A stretch of DNA of 64,000 bases from Muscardinus avellanarius (GCA_963383645.1 OY726557.1:150713860-150777859); one strand, 5' to 3'; shown: positions 32,450 to 43,951, counted from the stretch's first letter. The notes: generated from the letters alone by a model not told the origin. Translations and numbers: made by a program.

Positions 32450-32790
32450 ATCAGCTTCCTCGCTACGACAGAAATACCTAACAAGCACAACTGAGAGGAA
32501 GAAAGGTTTATTTAGGCTTTATGGTTTCAGAGGTCAGTCCATGGTCAGCAGGCTCCAAGGCAGAAAGTGTGGTGGTAGGACATTAGGGCATTGGGGAGGA
32601 GGAAGAGTTGTCCTCAGGTCATGGTGAAGGGGAGCAGAGAGAGGGAAAAAGGGCCAGGGACAGACACATATTTCCAAATCACACCCCCAACAATATACCT
32701 CCTCCAGCCATGTTTATCCTCTGAACCTGGCTGCATCGAACACACAAAAAGTTTTGGTGGGGGAATTTTAAATTCAAGCCATAACAATCC
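32450..32790. mobile_element. Probable MaLR-type LTR remnant
   Basis: Same general wording as 22640-22990: gaaaggtttatttaggcttt, gtcagtccatgg, atcacacccccaacaatata. Confidence 0.4.
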
Positions 32791-32859
32791 TATAGTAATT
32801 TTCCTGGAATGCCAATTTTTTCTACAATAAACACTCCAGGAAGCCAGTATGCTATGAAG

Positions 32860-33470
32860 TCAGACTTGCAGGAAGCTGGATTGTGTCTCTCACAACAATC
32901 CAAGAAGCTACACAATAACTTCTGTCATCATTGGCTCCAAATGGTTAGATCTTGATTAATAACTGATGGTATCCCTAATTTTTGTCCCAGCTTCCAACTT
33001 TGGATCAGAGATAACTAAATATGCACCCCAAACCAATCATCTAGGATGTCCCACATCTAGGAGAACTACCTATAACTTCCCCCTGCCAACAGCCTCCAGC
33101 TAGGGAAGACATAAAGCCTTCCTTCTTTTCACCACAAATTATTTCCACTTGCTTTTGAGCCAGTCAAAACTCAGATGACAATGGCTGATTCCCTTGTTAT
33201 AAAAAGCAGCCTTTGCTTTGTCTCATTCAGGTGGTCTTTGTTTATTTCCATACCAGGCAAAGATGTGCCAAGTCATAATGAAAGGACTTCAATCTCAAGT
33301 TATGATTCTTCCCAATTTACAGGACTCAGTGCCATACTGTGCCCCTCCGCCCCGCCGCCTGTCTTTCTCTGTTTGCATCAGGTGGACTTTGCAGCTTGGA
33401 GTCAAGCTTGGTCTGTAAAGTTTCTCACAAAAAAATTCCCCTCTGCTTCCACTCTAATCTTCATATGAGG
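32860..33470 (+). mobile_element. Possible solo LTR or LTR-derived sequence
   Basis: accaatcat (CCAAT-like), then cccttgttataaaaagcagc (TATA-like at about 33199) and ctttgctttgtctcattcag follow in promoter order, as in a retroviral U3-R. Ends not defined. Confidence 0.35.
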
Positions 33471-34556
33471 GAAAAAAAATGTTTCTTAAACTACATTCTT
33501 TACAATCACATGGAACGTATTGCCTAAAGTACCACTGAATGATTAATTTATGTTTTTCTGGTTTTGCACAATTGGGATATTTATGCCAAGAATTACAAAA
33601 TATTCTTCTTTCTCCCATAAAACCAGAGTTGCCTGGAGCTACATAAAAGTCATGACCAGTGCCAAGAAATTTGAGTGATGAATTTCCACATTTTTTACCA
33701 TTCATGTTGAGTGATGAGTCATTCCGCTTTTTTTAAACAAAAACAATGAAATGTTTTTATTTTCCTGTTCTTGAAAACAATTACTAAAAATGTGATTCAG
33801 GATTTTATTTCTCTAGCCTGTCTTCTCATGTGTATCATGAAAGTCATGGCACAGATATCAGCTGTTTCAAATATCTTGATCCATTGTTTATGTGCTTTCT
33901 AGGTTGTTTTATACCTTATGTGCCCTGAAAATTTTCACACTACCCCAACCAAATGGTATTCTATTCGTTCACCCCAAATATGCAGAGTTAAACCAAAAGA
34001 AGGAGGCAGGATCACTGCTTCTTCCCATTCTAAGCCTTCTGTTAAATCTGTTCAGTAAAAGTAAAAGATAATCTGTCTTCTCTTTTATACTCATCGGTTC
34101 TGACACAGAATAGCAAATAAACCATATTTATGCAATACCCATGTATTTGTAATTTTATGCTATGGAATAAGCACATTTGTAAAAAAAATCATCTTGGAAC
34201 TATTAAAATATCATCAATAATTAAGAAGAATATCTCTAGTATATGAAAAAATTTTAAATTCAGTTCCAAATAATTCCTGAGCCCATGTCATTTTATCTGT
34301 GAGTTCATTTCAGCAAGAAGTCTCCAAAAAGGTAACTTATGAATGACAGGCACATTTTCTTAATGTGGGGACCATTGCATAGTGCTAGAGATGATACACC
34401 AGCCAGGATAATCAAAATTTCCAATTTATTATATTTCCCCTCCCCATTTTGAACTGTATACACTTAGAAACGCATCTAAACACAGCACTTTATAATAGAG
34501 GAATGACAGCTGGGGTACACAATCCTGCCATAAAATATTCAAGAGCAAAAAACAGG
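33471..34556. other. Intergenic, no recognised feature
   Basis: AT-rich; no repeat or coding signal identified by eye. Confidence 0.4.
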
Positions 34557-34757
34557 AGCCAGGCATGGTGGGACATGCTTGTAATCCCAGTACTTGAGAG
34601 GATGAGACAGGAGGGTCACAGGTTTAAGACCAGCCTCAGCAACTTAGCGAGATCCTACTTCAAAATGAAAATTCAAATATGGCTGAGGTTATATGCAGCT
34701 CAGAGACAAAAATGCTCCTGGGTTCAACCTAGTCACCCCTCCCCCCAAAATAAAAAA
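34557..34757 (+). mobile_element. Dimeric B1-ID SINE
   Basis: agccaggcatggtgggacat ... ttatatgcagctcagagaca ... diverged right half. Confidence 0.82.
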
Positions 34758-35049
34758 TAAACCAAAGACAGAAAAGATCACAATCTAACAAAAATGACCA
34801 GGTATTGAATTGAGTTTCCCATTCCTCAGTTTTTAACTATACTTCCTTTACATGGAGTAAAATACAGATTCAGATCTCTTCTTTCTTCTCTAAGAAGTCA
34901 GTCAATGATTGTGTAGAGTAGTTAATGCTAATATCAGTTTTCTTCTTTGATCTATAAGCTTGTGGCCCCTAAATTCAGTTAACCAGGTGCAGGATGTCAG
35001 ATCATTACTGATAAGAAATGCCTTCCAACACTGCTGATAAAAATGTTGG

Positions 35050-35247
35050 AGCTGTGTGTGGTGGCACATGTTTGTACTCCTAGTACTTGGAAAGCTAAGA
35101 CAGGAGGATAGCAAGTTTGAAGTCAGCTTCAGCAAATAGTGAGACTCTCATGAACTTAGACCTTGTTTCAAAATAAAAATAAAATAGAACTGGGGATGTA
35201 GTTTGGAGATAGAATGTGCCTGGTTTCAATCTCCAGGACCATAAAAA
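35050..35247 (+). mobile_element. Dimeric B1-ID SINE
   Basis: agctgtgtgtggtggcacat ... aactggggatgtagtttgga. Confidence 0.82.
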
Positions 35248-35635
35248 AGAATTCTTGGAAAGAAAGTTCAATATAGGAATCATTGTCCAAGTTACTCAAC
35301 TGATACATTATTATTAGTCTGAAAAATCCTTCTTGGTTATGGGGTAAGATAGGAATCAAGGAACGAAGTGGTACAGATCTAGATTATTTAGCCTGAGAGA
35401 ATCTTCACAGGAGATTTCCTTAGAACTATATGTCATAGTTTAGTAATGAAGCCAGGTACAAAGACTCTTCTTTGTATGATCCTACAGGAAAAAGCACTGA
35501 GGTAATCAATAGATAATATCAGTATACTATGTTATGCATAGATGACAACCATCCAGTAATTTACTGACTTTTTTCCCCTCTTAAAATTTTGCCATCCAAA
35601 TTGCGAATGAAAAAAAAATATTATTATAAAGGAGA

Positions 35636-35714
35636 ATCTTTTTTATTTTTGGTATCAGGGATTGAACTCAGAGGCGGTCTACTTCCAAGATACACTCTGT
35701 CCTTTTTATTATTA
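35636..35714 (-). mobile_element. B1-ID SINE, right half, split by the ORF1-only element
   Basis: tttggtatcagggattgaac ... ccaagatacactctgtcc; the B1 half resumes at 38429. Confidence 0.85.
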
Positions 35715-36069
35715 TTATTATTATTTTATTGGTGCACTGTATTCATACATCATGGTGGGATACAAACTTTTGTAGACATACATGCACACATCGCCCAGTC
35801 AGCCCCCACCCGATCCCCACCCCATTCTCTCCCCATCCCTCCCTCCCATGCTTGGCTTAGTGGTTGACATCTAGTATTATAGCAATTTATCCAAAATTAA
35901 AAATGATAATCTCACATAACAGTTTCATTTGTCTGATACCAAGCTTTTGATGACTTAAAGATAACATTTCAATATTTCTTTTTACTTTCTTTCTTACCAG
36001 AGAATATTTTTTTTTTATTTTTTTAGGTGAAACTATCATATATTTATATATTTATTTTTCAGAAAAAAA

Positions 36070-36730
36070 AATCTATCCTAATATGGAAAATGGACTCTAG
36101 ATACCCAAAACGATCTTGAAAAAGAATAAAGCTAGAAGATATATATTTTCTGATTTCAAACCATATAAAGCTATAATAATTAAAACAGTGTAGTACTATT
36201 CTAAAGGCAGATATATAAACCATTGGAGTTAAATACAAGCCTAGAGCTAAATTCTTCCCTATATTGTCAAGTTATTTTTGACAAGGTTTCCACAAACATT
36301 TGGTGGTAGAAAAAATAATCTTTTAACTAAATATTGTTGAAAAATAATAATTACATGGAAAAGAATAAAATTGGACCCTTACCTAATCCCATATACAAAT
36401 ATTAACTCAAAATAGATAAAAGACCTAAATATAAATCTTAAGACTATAAACTTTTAGAAGAAAATCTGGGTCATAAAACCTCACAACATTGAAATTGGCA
36501 GTGATTTCTTGGATATGATTTCAGTGGCACAGGCAACAAAAGGGTATACAAACTCCCTAAAAAATAAAATATTGTATATCCAAAGACAATGTAAACAGAG
36601 TTAAAAGTTACTAATAGAATGGGATAAAATATTTCACAAATGCTATATCTAAAGGTATATTAATATTCCAACTAGAAATCCTAAAAATTAACAACAATAA
36701 AGGCAAACAATACCCTTTACAGATAGGTAA
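36070..36730 (+). pseudogene. Old L1 ORF2 fragment antisense inside the element
   Basis: On the plus strand: acccaaaacgatcttgaaaa, tttcaaaccatataaagcta, tagaatgggataaaatattt, in the same order as L1 ORF2 downstream of the RT. Heavily mutated. Opposite in sense to the ORF1 of its host element. Confidence 0.8.
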
Positions 36731-36803
36731 AAGACTAACATAAATAATGAATCTCCACAGATAACCAGTCTTAGTTGTCTGTTGGATGGAAAATCTTGTT
36801 TCT

Positions 36804-37688
36804 CTAGTTCTGGTGTGTGTTACCTATTTCTTCTTTGTAGTTAATCTCTTTGAGTATTTTCTCTAGTGCTGGTTTTGAAGACATAAATTCCTTCAGTTTT
36901 TGTTTGTCATGGAAGCTTCTTATTTTTCCATCTAATCTGATAGAAAGTTTTGCTGGGTAGGAAATTTTTGGCTGGAAGTTGTTTTCTTTCAGAATTGGGA
37001 ATATGTTACTCCAAGCCCTTCTGGCTCTCATAACTTGGTTTGGGAAGTCTGGAGTGATTCTAATTGGTTTGCCTCTGAATGTCACTTGGCCCTTTGTTTT
37101 TGTTGCCTTTAAGATTCTCTGCTTGGCTTCCACATTGGTCATTTTGACAATTATGTGGCGTGGGGATCCTCTTCTCCGATCCTGTCCAAAGGGAGTTCTG
37201 TAAGTTTCCTGGACCTGTGTATCAACCTCTTGCTTTATGTCTGGAAAATTTTCTGCTATTACTTCCTTGAAGAGATTGTTGATCCCTTTGGTTTCACTTT
37301 CTTTTCCCTCCTCTATTCCAATTATTATTAGGTTAGCTCTCTTAAAATGGGCCCATATTTCTTCAATATCAGATTCTTGCTCTCGGATATTTTTTTCTAG
37401 ATTAGAAACTATGCATTCATTTTTGGAATGATCATCTTCTAAGAGCGAGATTCTGTTCTTCATGTGTTCTAATCGGTTGTTTGTGCTTTGAATTGAGGCC
37501 TTTACTTCATTAATTGCATCCTTTATCTCCTTTTGGCTCTCTCTGTGTTCTTTTCGAAGCACCTCTATTATTTCTACAGTTATTTTCCTGATTTGCTCTT
37601 CTAGAAATCTCTGATTTTCTGTTTTATTGAGTTCTGATGTTGTGGGGTTGTGGGCATTCATTGCTCCAGTATTATTCCTCTTTCCCAT
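36804..37688 (-). CDS. L1-type ORF1 protein, intact
   Basis: 294 codons plus stop with no break. In L1, ORF1p is a trimeric RNA-binding chaperone that coats the element's RNA. Seen here: a basic N-terminus (MGKRNNTGAM), a long heptad-rich coiled coil at about residues 25-115 (KITVEIIEVLRKEHRESQKE onward), an RRM-like middle (IWAHFKRANLIIIGIEEGKE; RRGSPRHIIVKM) and a C-terminal domain (RGKPIRITPDFPNQVMRARR; FQPKISYPAKLSI). Somewhat shorter than the 338 residues of human ORF1p, mainly at the N-terminus. The start follows a GC-rich leader. It lies on the minus strand, 7 kb upstream of MMP3. Confidence 0.9.
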   Translation of the reverse strand: MGKRNNTGAMNAHNPTTSELNKTENQRFLEEQIRKITVEIIEVLRKEHRESQKEIKDAINEVKASIQSTNNRLEHMKNRISLLEDDHSKNECIVSNLEKNIREQESDIEEIWAHFKRANLIIIGIEEGKESETKGINNLFKEVIAENFPDIKQEVDTQVQETYRTPFGQDRRRGSPRHIIVKMTNVEAKQRILKATKTKGQVTFRGKPIRITPDFPNQVMRARRAWSNIFPILKENNFQPKISYPAKLSIRLDGKIRSFHDKQKLKEFMSSKPALEKILKEINYKEEIGNTHQN

Positions 37689-38427
37689 GATTTCTCTGGG
37701 TTCTTCCCTTGGGTCACTATGACTTCACTTAAGGTGTTCTGGATCTCGAGTCTGTAGTATCTCAGACCCCACTACTCCTTTACTGGGTTTTATCACAGAG
37801 TCTCCGACCCAGAGAGTCGATAGAGGCTGCTTTAGACTGTGGGGGGTGCCAGGTTGCACGTTCTCCTATGGTGTGATATCTCTGCCACTGCCCCTCCCCC
37901 ACTGGGTCAAGTCCTAGGGAGTACAATACTGGGATTTCTCCTCTGTGGCCCGCAATTTGACTCACTGTTCTTGAGTACGCAGATGTAGCTGTACTGGCTT
38001 CGCTGAATTCTCTGCTGCTGCCGCCGGTGGCAATATGGCGCCGCTGCTACACCCTCGGCCGTGGGGCTGGTGTTTTTCTTCTTGGTTTTGATTTCCACTC
38101 TGAATCCCTGCAGCGTGTGCTGAGCTCAGCCACTGGGAGCTTTAGATGCTCTCTGCACCAAGAAATCCTGCCTGGCTGTTCCGCAGCGGCTCACCTCGGC
38201 TTGCTATAGCCGTCCGGTGAACTCCCCGCTGCCGCCGGCAGTAAAGCACTGCTGCCGCGTCTGTAGCTCTGTTCTCAGTCCGTTTTCTCTCTGGAGCCTG
38301 GTGATTTTTTTGTTTCTCTGGAGATGGTGTTTTCTGGCTATGAAAGGCGCTGATTTTGTGGTAATGGAGATTGGTTGTTAGCGGGGCTCTTAAGCCCCGC
38401 TTTTCTCGGTCGCCATCTTCCCGGAAG
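37689..38427 (-). promoter_or_regulatory. GC-rich leader / presumed internal promoter of the element
   Basis: 739 bp, rich in GCC/GCT runs, beginning cttccgggaagatggcgacc. AAGATGGC is a YY1-type core, as found at the start of the human L1 promoter. Promoter activity is inferred. Confidence 0.55.
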
Positions 38428-38428
38428 T

Positions 38429-38542
38429 CTTATTATTATTTTGAAACAGGGTCTAATTACTGAGGCTGTCCTCAAACCTAAGAGCCTCCTGTCTCAGCTT
38501 CCCAAGTACTAGAATTACAGTTGTGCACCACCACACACCAGC
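38429..38542 (-). mobile_element. B1-ID SINE, B1 half, split by the ORF1-only element
   Basis: attattttgaaacagggtct ... gttgtgcaccaccacacacc completes the SINE begun at 35636. Confidence 0.85.
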
Positions 38543-38629
38543 TGAGAGTCTTAACTTTATGTTTGTTTATTGTCACGTCTAATTGACCCAGCACACTTCA
38601 GAAATTACCTGTATGATCAAAGATTTCTT

Positions 38630-39330
38630 CTCTTAGAAACTTCAGGATTGATTCCACATTGATCCCAGGAAAGAAGCCACTGATGACAACATTTGTGGAA
38701 TCTTACAGCCTGGTGGCTCAACACCTTTCTAGTAATTTCTCTTAGAATCTAAGCCATGAAGCATGGCATAAAACCCAACACATAACTGCAGCACACTTTT
38801 ATGAAATCATTTTTATGTTGCTATTTTGGTTGTTCAAGTTCGACAGAAAACTTTGGTCAATAAATTATACAAAGTTTTCAGAGCCAATTTAGCTCTCTTT
38901 AGCTTCTGTAATGTTCTCTCAGAGGACATTGGAACTACTGTAAGCTTCAATATAGTCTTCCACCAAGTCACTTGTTTTGCTTCTTTGCGCTCTCGTAGTT
39001 TCTTTGCAGACTGGAGCTGAAGCCACGTTGCAAGAGCTTGACTCTTCCAGCTGACTGTGACTGCACTAGTGTTCTTCCTTGTTCCTCTTCAGCATCCTCT
39101 GAGTTGGAGTCAGAATGTTGACTTTCACTATCAGGATGAGACCTTGGAACTGTTTATCTCTTTCTTAGGTGATGAGTGTGGTTGATAACAATTAGCTTTT
39201 GCCATTGTTCATCAGCTCAACTTTGACGTAGAAAATCTCTTGTTACTTTGAGGAATGTTCATCCTAACCAAAAGATCATTCTTCAAACTGAGTGAGTGCA
39301 ACAATTTTTTCTAGATGTTTTTGCTAATTC
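38630..39330 (-). pseudogene. Candidate processed pseudogene, source gene not recognised
   Basis: The minus strand reads like decayed protein-coding text. One frame has DSESQHSDSNSEDAEEEQG (39078-39132). After a frame change comes about 75 codons with AKKLRERKEAKQVTWWKTIL and SERTLQKLKRAKLALKTLY (about 39065-38843). Stops and a frameshift break it. No introns, no clear poly(A) tract and no identity that I can name. Confidence 0.33.
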
Positions 39331-39978
39331 TGAGGCTAAACTAGACATCTTTCAAAATGTTTTCTATTCTGAAAAGAATGGGCTTTATTCCCACCATCCG
39401 AGGCAGAGCTGGTTTGTGAGCTCTGGAGGTCTAGGGCATGGTGCTATCATTTATTGCTCAGCGCTGAGGGGTCTCCCTGACTGTTCACGTGGTGAATGTC
39501 TGTTAGCACGTACAAGAGAAAATAAACGTGACAAGACAGGAAGCTGGGAGCCTGAGTCACTGCTTTTACAGATAAAACATTAAGTCATTCAGATATAGGT
39601 ATTATCCTAATCCCCTATTCTACTCTAGTTCATTTCCAGTTAGAGTGTTTGAAAGTTTCCACTGCAAATAGACATCAGAATAAGAAAATATGGCCTGATG
39701 TCAACTATGAAAAACACATGTGAAAAAACCTGTGACATGTTTTATCCTACAATTTAGATGGAATATATTGCTTTATTAAGACTTCTGATTAGTGAGATTC
39801 AGGATTTTAGAAATTTTATATATACTACCATGTTTAACATATGAAAATAATATACAGGTATAAAAATTAAAAGAAAATATGTACTTGATGGTATTAGTAG
39901 TTTTTCTCCTTGTGACATGATTATAAATGACTTAATTGCATATTTATTTTGCTTCTTTATATGCTTTAAATTATCCAG

Positions 39979-40097
39979 TCAGGCAAAGTATGGCACACCT
40001 GTAATCCCACTATTAGGGAGGACAAGACAGGAGGAACATAGTTTAGAAGCTGTTGTGCAGTAGTTTAGCAAGAATGTTTCAAAATAAAAAATAAACT
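39979..40097 (+). mobile_element. SINE, B1 half with A-tail
   Basis: gtcaggcaaagtatggcaca ... aaaataaaaaataaa; abuts a second SINE. Confidence 0.7.
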
Positions 40098-40268
40098 GGA
40101 CTTGGTGGCACATGCCTGTTATCTCAGTATTTGGGAGGCTAAAATGAGAGGATTACAGGTTTGAAGTCATCCTCAGCAACTTACCAAGATCTCGATTCGA
40201 AAGAAAAACTAAAGTCAGGCTGGAGGTGTAGCTCAGAAGTAGAATGCCTTTGGGTCCAATTCCCACTA

Positions 40269-40311
<43 letters not shown>
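40098..40311 (+). mobile_element. Dimeric B1-ID SINE with (TAAA)n tail
   Basis: tggacttggtggcacatgcc ... ggctggaggtgtagctcaga ... (aaat)n at 40269-40311. Confidence 0.85.
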
Positions 40312-40312
<1 letters not shown>

Positions 40313-40569
40313 AAATATGTAGCTCAATAGCCCAGCTCCTCTGGCCCTGGTATCACAAAAAATTCATAATTAACTATATAAAATGTCATTATATTTTGTA
40401 AAAATATGACTTTTCACCAATAATAAAATAAACTCTATATTCTTCAGCTATACTTTAATGATATTCTACAATCATATTTCAACTTATCTTTTCTCCACTT
40501 CATTTTTCATATTTCATTATAATCCTTCACTTCAATCCAAAGTAACTACCATTTTTTCACATGGACTCT

Positions 40570-40659
40570 TTTTTTTAAGGTGGTGGTGCTGGGACTCAAA
40601 CCCAGGGCCCTATGCATGCTAGGCAAGTGCTGTACCACTGAGCTACATCCCCAGCCCCT
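40570..40659 (-). mobile_element. ID SINE monomer
   Basis: ctgggactcaaacccagggc, tgcatgctaggcaagtgctg, taccactgagctacatcccc: full tRNA-Ala-like ID body, antisense. Confidence 0.9.
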
Positions 40660-41967
40660 TCTCCAACATCCTTGCCTTTGCAGAGTTAATTATTCTATTT
40701 CTGAGTTTCCTGTCATTTCAAAATCATTCTAAATTCACCTATTTTCTGCTTTACTTATGGTTTTTTGTAGATGCCTTTTGATTAACACCTGTACTTTTTT
40801 TCTTATAGAGCTAACTATACAGGTACAATGTCTTCTAGATTATGACCTTCTTTGTATCTTTCCTTCATTTCTTTGTTTTCATCTTCCTTTTCTCTTTTTT
40901 TTTCTTTTTGGAAAAAGGCTAATTTTAAATTAGCTTTAGCTTTATTTGTCACTATTGTTTAAATTTCTCTTGTAAGTTCTACCTCTGGGTCTGTACTATC
41001 AGTCTAAAATGTTAAGCCTCTAAGATTCAGACACTTGCTGACTTAATGGATAATTGAATGACTATCAGCTAGCTGTCAATGTGATGCATTATCACATCTA
41101 ATTAGTCAAGGAGAAGCATGATAAATAGAAAGATAAATGTGGAGATGTATCAGATACAATGCAGAATGTTGCTTAGACTAATTGCCATGTCTGAATACAA
41201 GTTTGGATCCATACGAATTTAAGATTAATTCCAGGATTCTGGTCTGGAAAGTTAGATTGATAAGATCAGCCATGGTCTAACCCTGTAGTATATATTTAAC
41301 TATATAAGAAGTGATGGTTTTATGAAGCAATCATATTTATTTCTATTTTGAAAATGTCCATTTCCCCTAGTATTCAAAGTTTCCCTCTACATTTGATATA
41401 ATAATTAACTCACACTTCTTTCATTCCTTTTTTCCTTTCTTTCTTCCTTTTCCCCTTCCATTTCCTCCTTCATTCACCCAGTTGTTATTTACCTATTCCT
41501 TTTCATTGGTGAATTGCCTTTTCAAATTTAATCGACAAATTGCAATTTGACTATCTCTTTCATTGTCAGAAAACTCCCTGGTTCTGCCATTTTGGTTGGA
41601 ATGAGGATTTTGAGTGTCTATCTTCAATATACATTTTAATTAGAAAAACTAAGGATGACAGCTTAAATATCTGAATTCTATGGAAATAAAACTTTTAAAG
41701 ATTCAGTTATTAGAGTATTTGGTAAATATTATGTGTAAGATCTGAGACTTTAGAAAGATCCACATAATTTTTATTTTTATTTTACTTTTGATCTACCTGT
41801 CTGACCTTTGCTGTGAACCTTTCATTAATATACAGTATATTAATTCTGTAAGCAATTTTTGGGTGCTTGCTCTATGCTAGGTGCAGTGAAAAGTACTAGG
41901 AATGTATGATGAAATGAGAGATAGTTTACATCTTTAAAAAACTTACAGTAGACAATAAACCATTATT
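40660..41967. other. Intergenic; an old transposon-like stretch near its right end
   Basis: tgcttgctctatgctaggtg cagtgaaaagtactagg (41869-41905) recalls an ancient interspersed repeat; the rest shows nothing. Confidence 0.35.
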
Positions 41968-42200
41968 CCTTTTTTTTTTTTGGTGGTACTGGGGGTAGAA
42001 ACCAGGGGCTTTCTACCTCCGGGCTATACTCCCAGACCTATTTTATATTTTATTTGGAAACAGGGTCTCACTAAGTTGCTGAGAGCCTCACTAAGTAGCT
42101 GAGGCTGGCTTCGAACCCGTGCGATCCTCCTGTCTCAGCCTCCCAAGCACAGGGATTACAAGCGTGCGCCACCACGCCCGGCAACAATAAACCATTATTC
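41952..42200 (-). mobile_element. B1-ID SINE with perfect 17-bp target duplication
   Basis: acaataaaccattattc at 41952-41968 and 42184-42200 flank a full copy ending gtgcgccaccacgcccggc. Confidence 0.93.
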
Positions 42201-42747
42201 TACAATATGAAAACACACAGCAATAGAGAGGGGTACAGGGAACCACCAAAGAGTACGTAATGAATCTTCCTAGAACTCAAGAAGGACTTCTCACAAGTCT
42301 CTGGAAGTGTTTTAAAAGATGACACCATTCTTCAAGAACAACATGGCTTATTTGTCCATTATGTCTGAACAGTTGAGAAACACAATAGCTTTTAAGCTTC
42401 CCACTAAACTTTAAATATATTGTATTGGTTATCATTTCTGAGAAAATTTGGGGAGAAAAAACCTACTCCAGGAGGAATTGAAATAGTGCCCACTACAGCC
42501 CTTCTGCTTTTCATTCCTTTCTGCATCTTTTGCTCGGCTCCGTTGTTCCTTCCTGGAATTCCTCTCTGCTCCCAGATCTGCCACCATGCCTCTTTCCTCG
42601 TCCTCTCATTGGTGTTTACAAATATGCCCCTCTTATTTCAATCAAGACAAGGTACAGATTTTTCCTTCCAAAGGTAAATCATAGAACCTGGTTCTAAACT
42701 GATTTTAGACAGATCTTAATCCAAAAAATGGATGCTTTTTAACTTTT

Positions 42748-42943
42748 TTTTTAACTGAGGATTGAACCCAGGATCATTCTACCTCTGAGCTACACCCCTA
42801 GCCCTTTTTTATTTTTTGTTTTGAAACAGGGTCTTGCTAAGTTTTGAAATAGGATCTGGTTAAGGCTGTTCTCAACCCTGTGATTCTCCTGTCTCAGCCT
42901 CCCAAAGTACTGGGATTTCAGGTGTTTGCCACCAGGTCTAGCT
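42748..42943 (-). mobile_element. Dimeric B1-ID SINE
   Basis: actgaggattgaacccagga ... cagcctcccaaagtactggg. Confidence 0.82.
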
Positions 42944-42959
42944 CAAAGATAGATTATGA

Positions 42960-43246
42960 AATTTCTTTCTTTCTTCCTTTTTCTTTTTTCTTTTTTTCTT
43001 CTTTCTTTCTTTCTTTCTTTCCTTCTTTCTTTCTTTCCTTCTTTCCTTCCTTTCTTTTTTCTGTTTTTTTGGTACTGGGAGAGAACCTAGACACATTCTA
43101 CCTCCGAGCTATACCTCCTGTTCTTATTTTAATTTTTATTTGGAAACAAGGTGTTGCTAAATTGCTGAGGCTGGCCTCAAACTCACGATCCTCTTATCTC
43201 AGGCTCCCAAGTACTGGATCACCGGTGTGTATCACCACTCTCTGTT
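42960..43246 (-). mobile_element. Dimeric B1-ID SINE with CTTT tail
   Basis: Pyrimidine tail 42960-43068, body from ggtactgggagagaacctag. Confidence 0.85.
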
Positions 43247-43951
43247 CATAAATGGATGTGTGGCTTTGTGCCATGTTGCCATCAGGCATTTGTTTGGGTA
43301 TCTCTAGTTTTAGAGTTCTTACTGCCAGTGAGAAGCCCTAGTACATCTTTTATGCATATTGGGTGTGAAATCTCTCCAATGTTTATTAAGAGTCATACAA
43401 AAAAATGAAAAAGATGCAAATGGAGGGAGCAAAATTTACACTTTATTATAAGTACACATCACTTTTATTCATCATTTTACCTAGTTCTCATTCTCAGTGT
43501 TCTGCTTTTTAGTAAATAAAGAGATACCAAACAACAGATGGTGATCAGGGGGATGGTGGGAGAGTTGAGTGGGAGCACATAGTAAGGATTGCACCAGTTA
43601 TCTAAACAATACTCTATTTGACAAAGGCAAGCAAAGGAAGACTTAAAAAAAGAAAGAAAAAAAATGAAATGAGTAGAAAATATAGGATGGCTCCCCCCCC
43701 CCCAGACCCAGCTGCTGTGGTCTTCCCTGCTCATACTCTTTTCCTCCTTACATATTAACAAATCCAACCAGAGATCAATTGCAGATGTTTCAAATTAAAA
43801 GCTAAAAAAGAATGCATTTTCTTCTAGACATTGTTCTATATTTAAGCATATTATAGCATATAGTATAGACTATAGCTATATATGTACAACTTTTCAAAAA
43901 TTTACATTTTACTGTATTTAATTTTAACATGTTCTTTTTATTTTTTTATTT

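Larger units (their letters stand above)
35715..38427 (-). mobile_element. ORF1-only L1-derived element (HAL1-like), copy 1
   Basis: Reading on the minus strand: leader 38427-37689 starting cttccgggaagatggcgacc, ORF1 37688-36804, about 650 bp of older L1 ORF2 lying in the opposite orientation (about 36070-36730), and a 3' end (about 35860-35727) with a G-rich tract and gatgtatgaatacagtgcac like the resident L1, then an A/T-rich tail. There is no sense ORF2. It sits inside a SINE, with a low-complexity target repeat near cttattattatttt. The second copy at 59974-62785 has the same order, so this is a propagated unit. HAL1 (half-a-LINE) elements are the closest known concept; identity with one is inference. 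Confidence 0.88.

Noticed and set aside
37237..37431. Plus-strand frames over 36.9-37.5 kb and 61.2-61.7 kb
   Set aside because: They are antisense shadows of the ORF1 genes.
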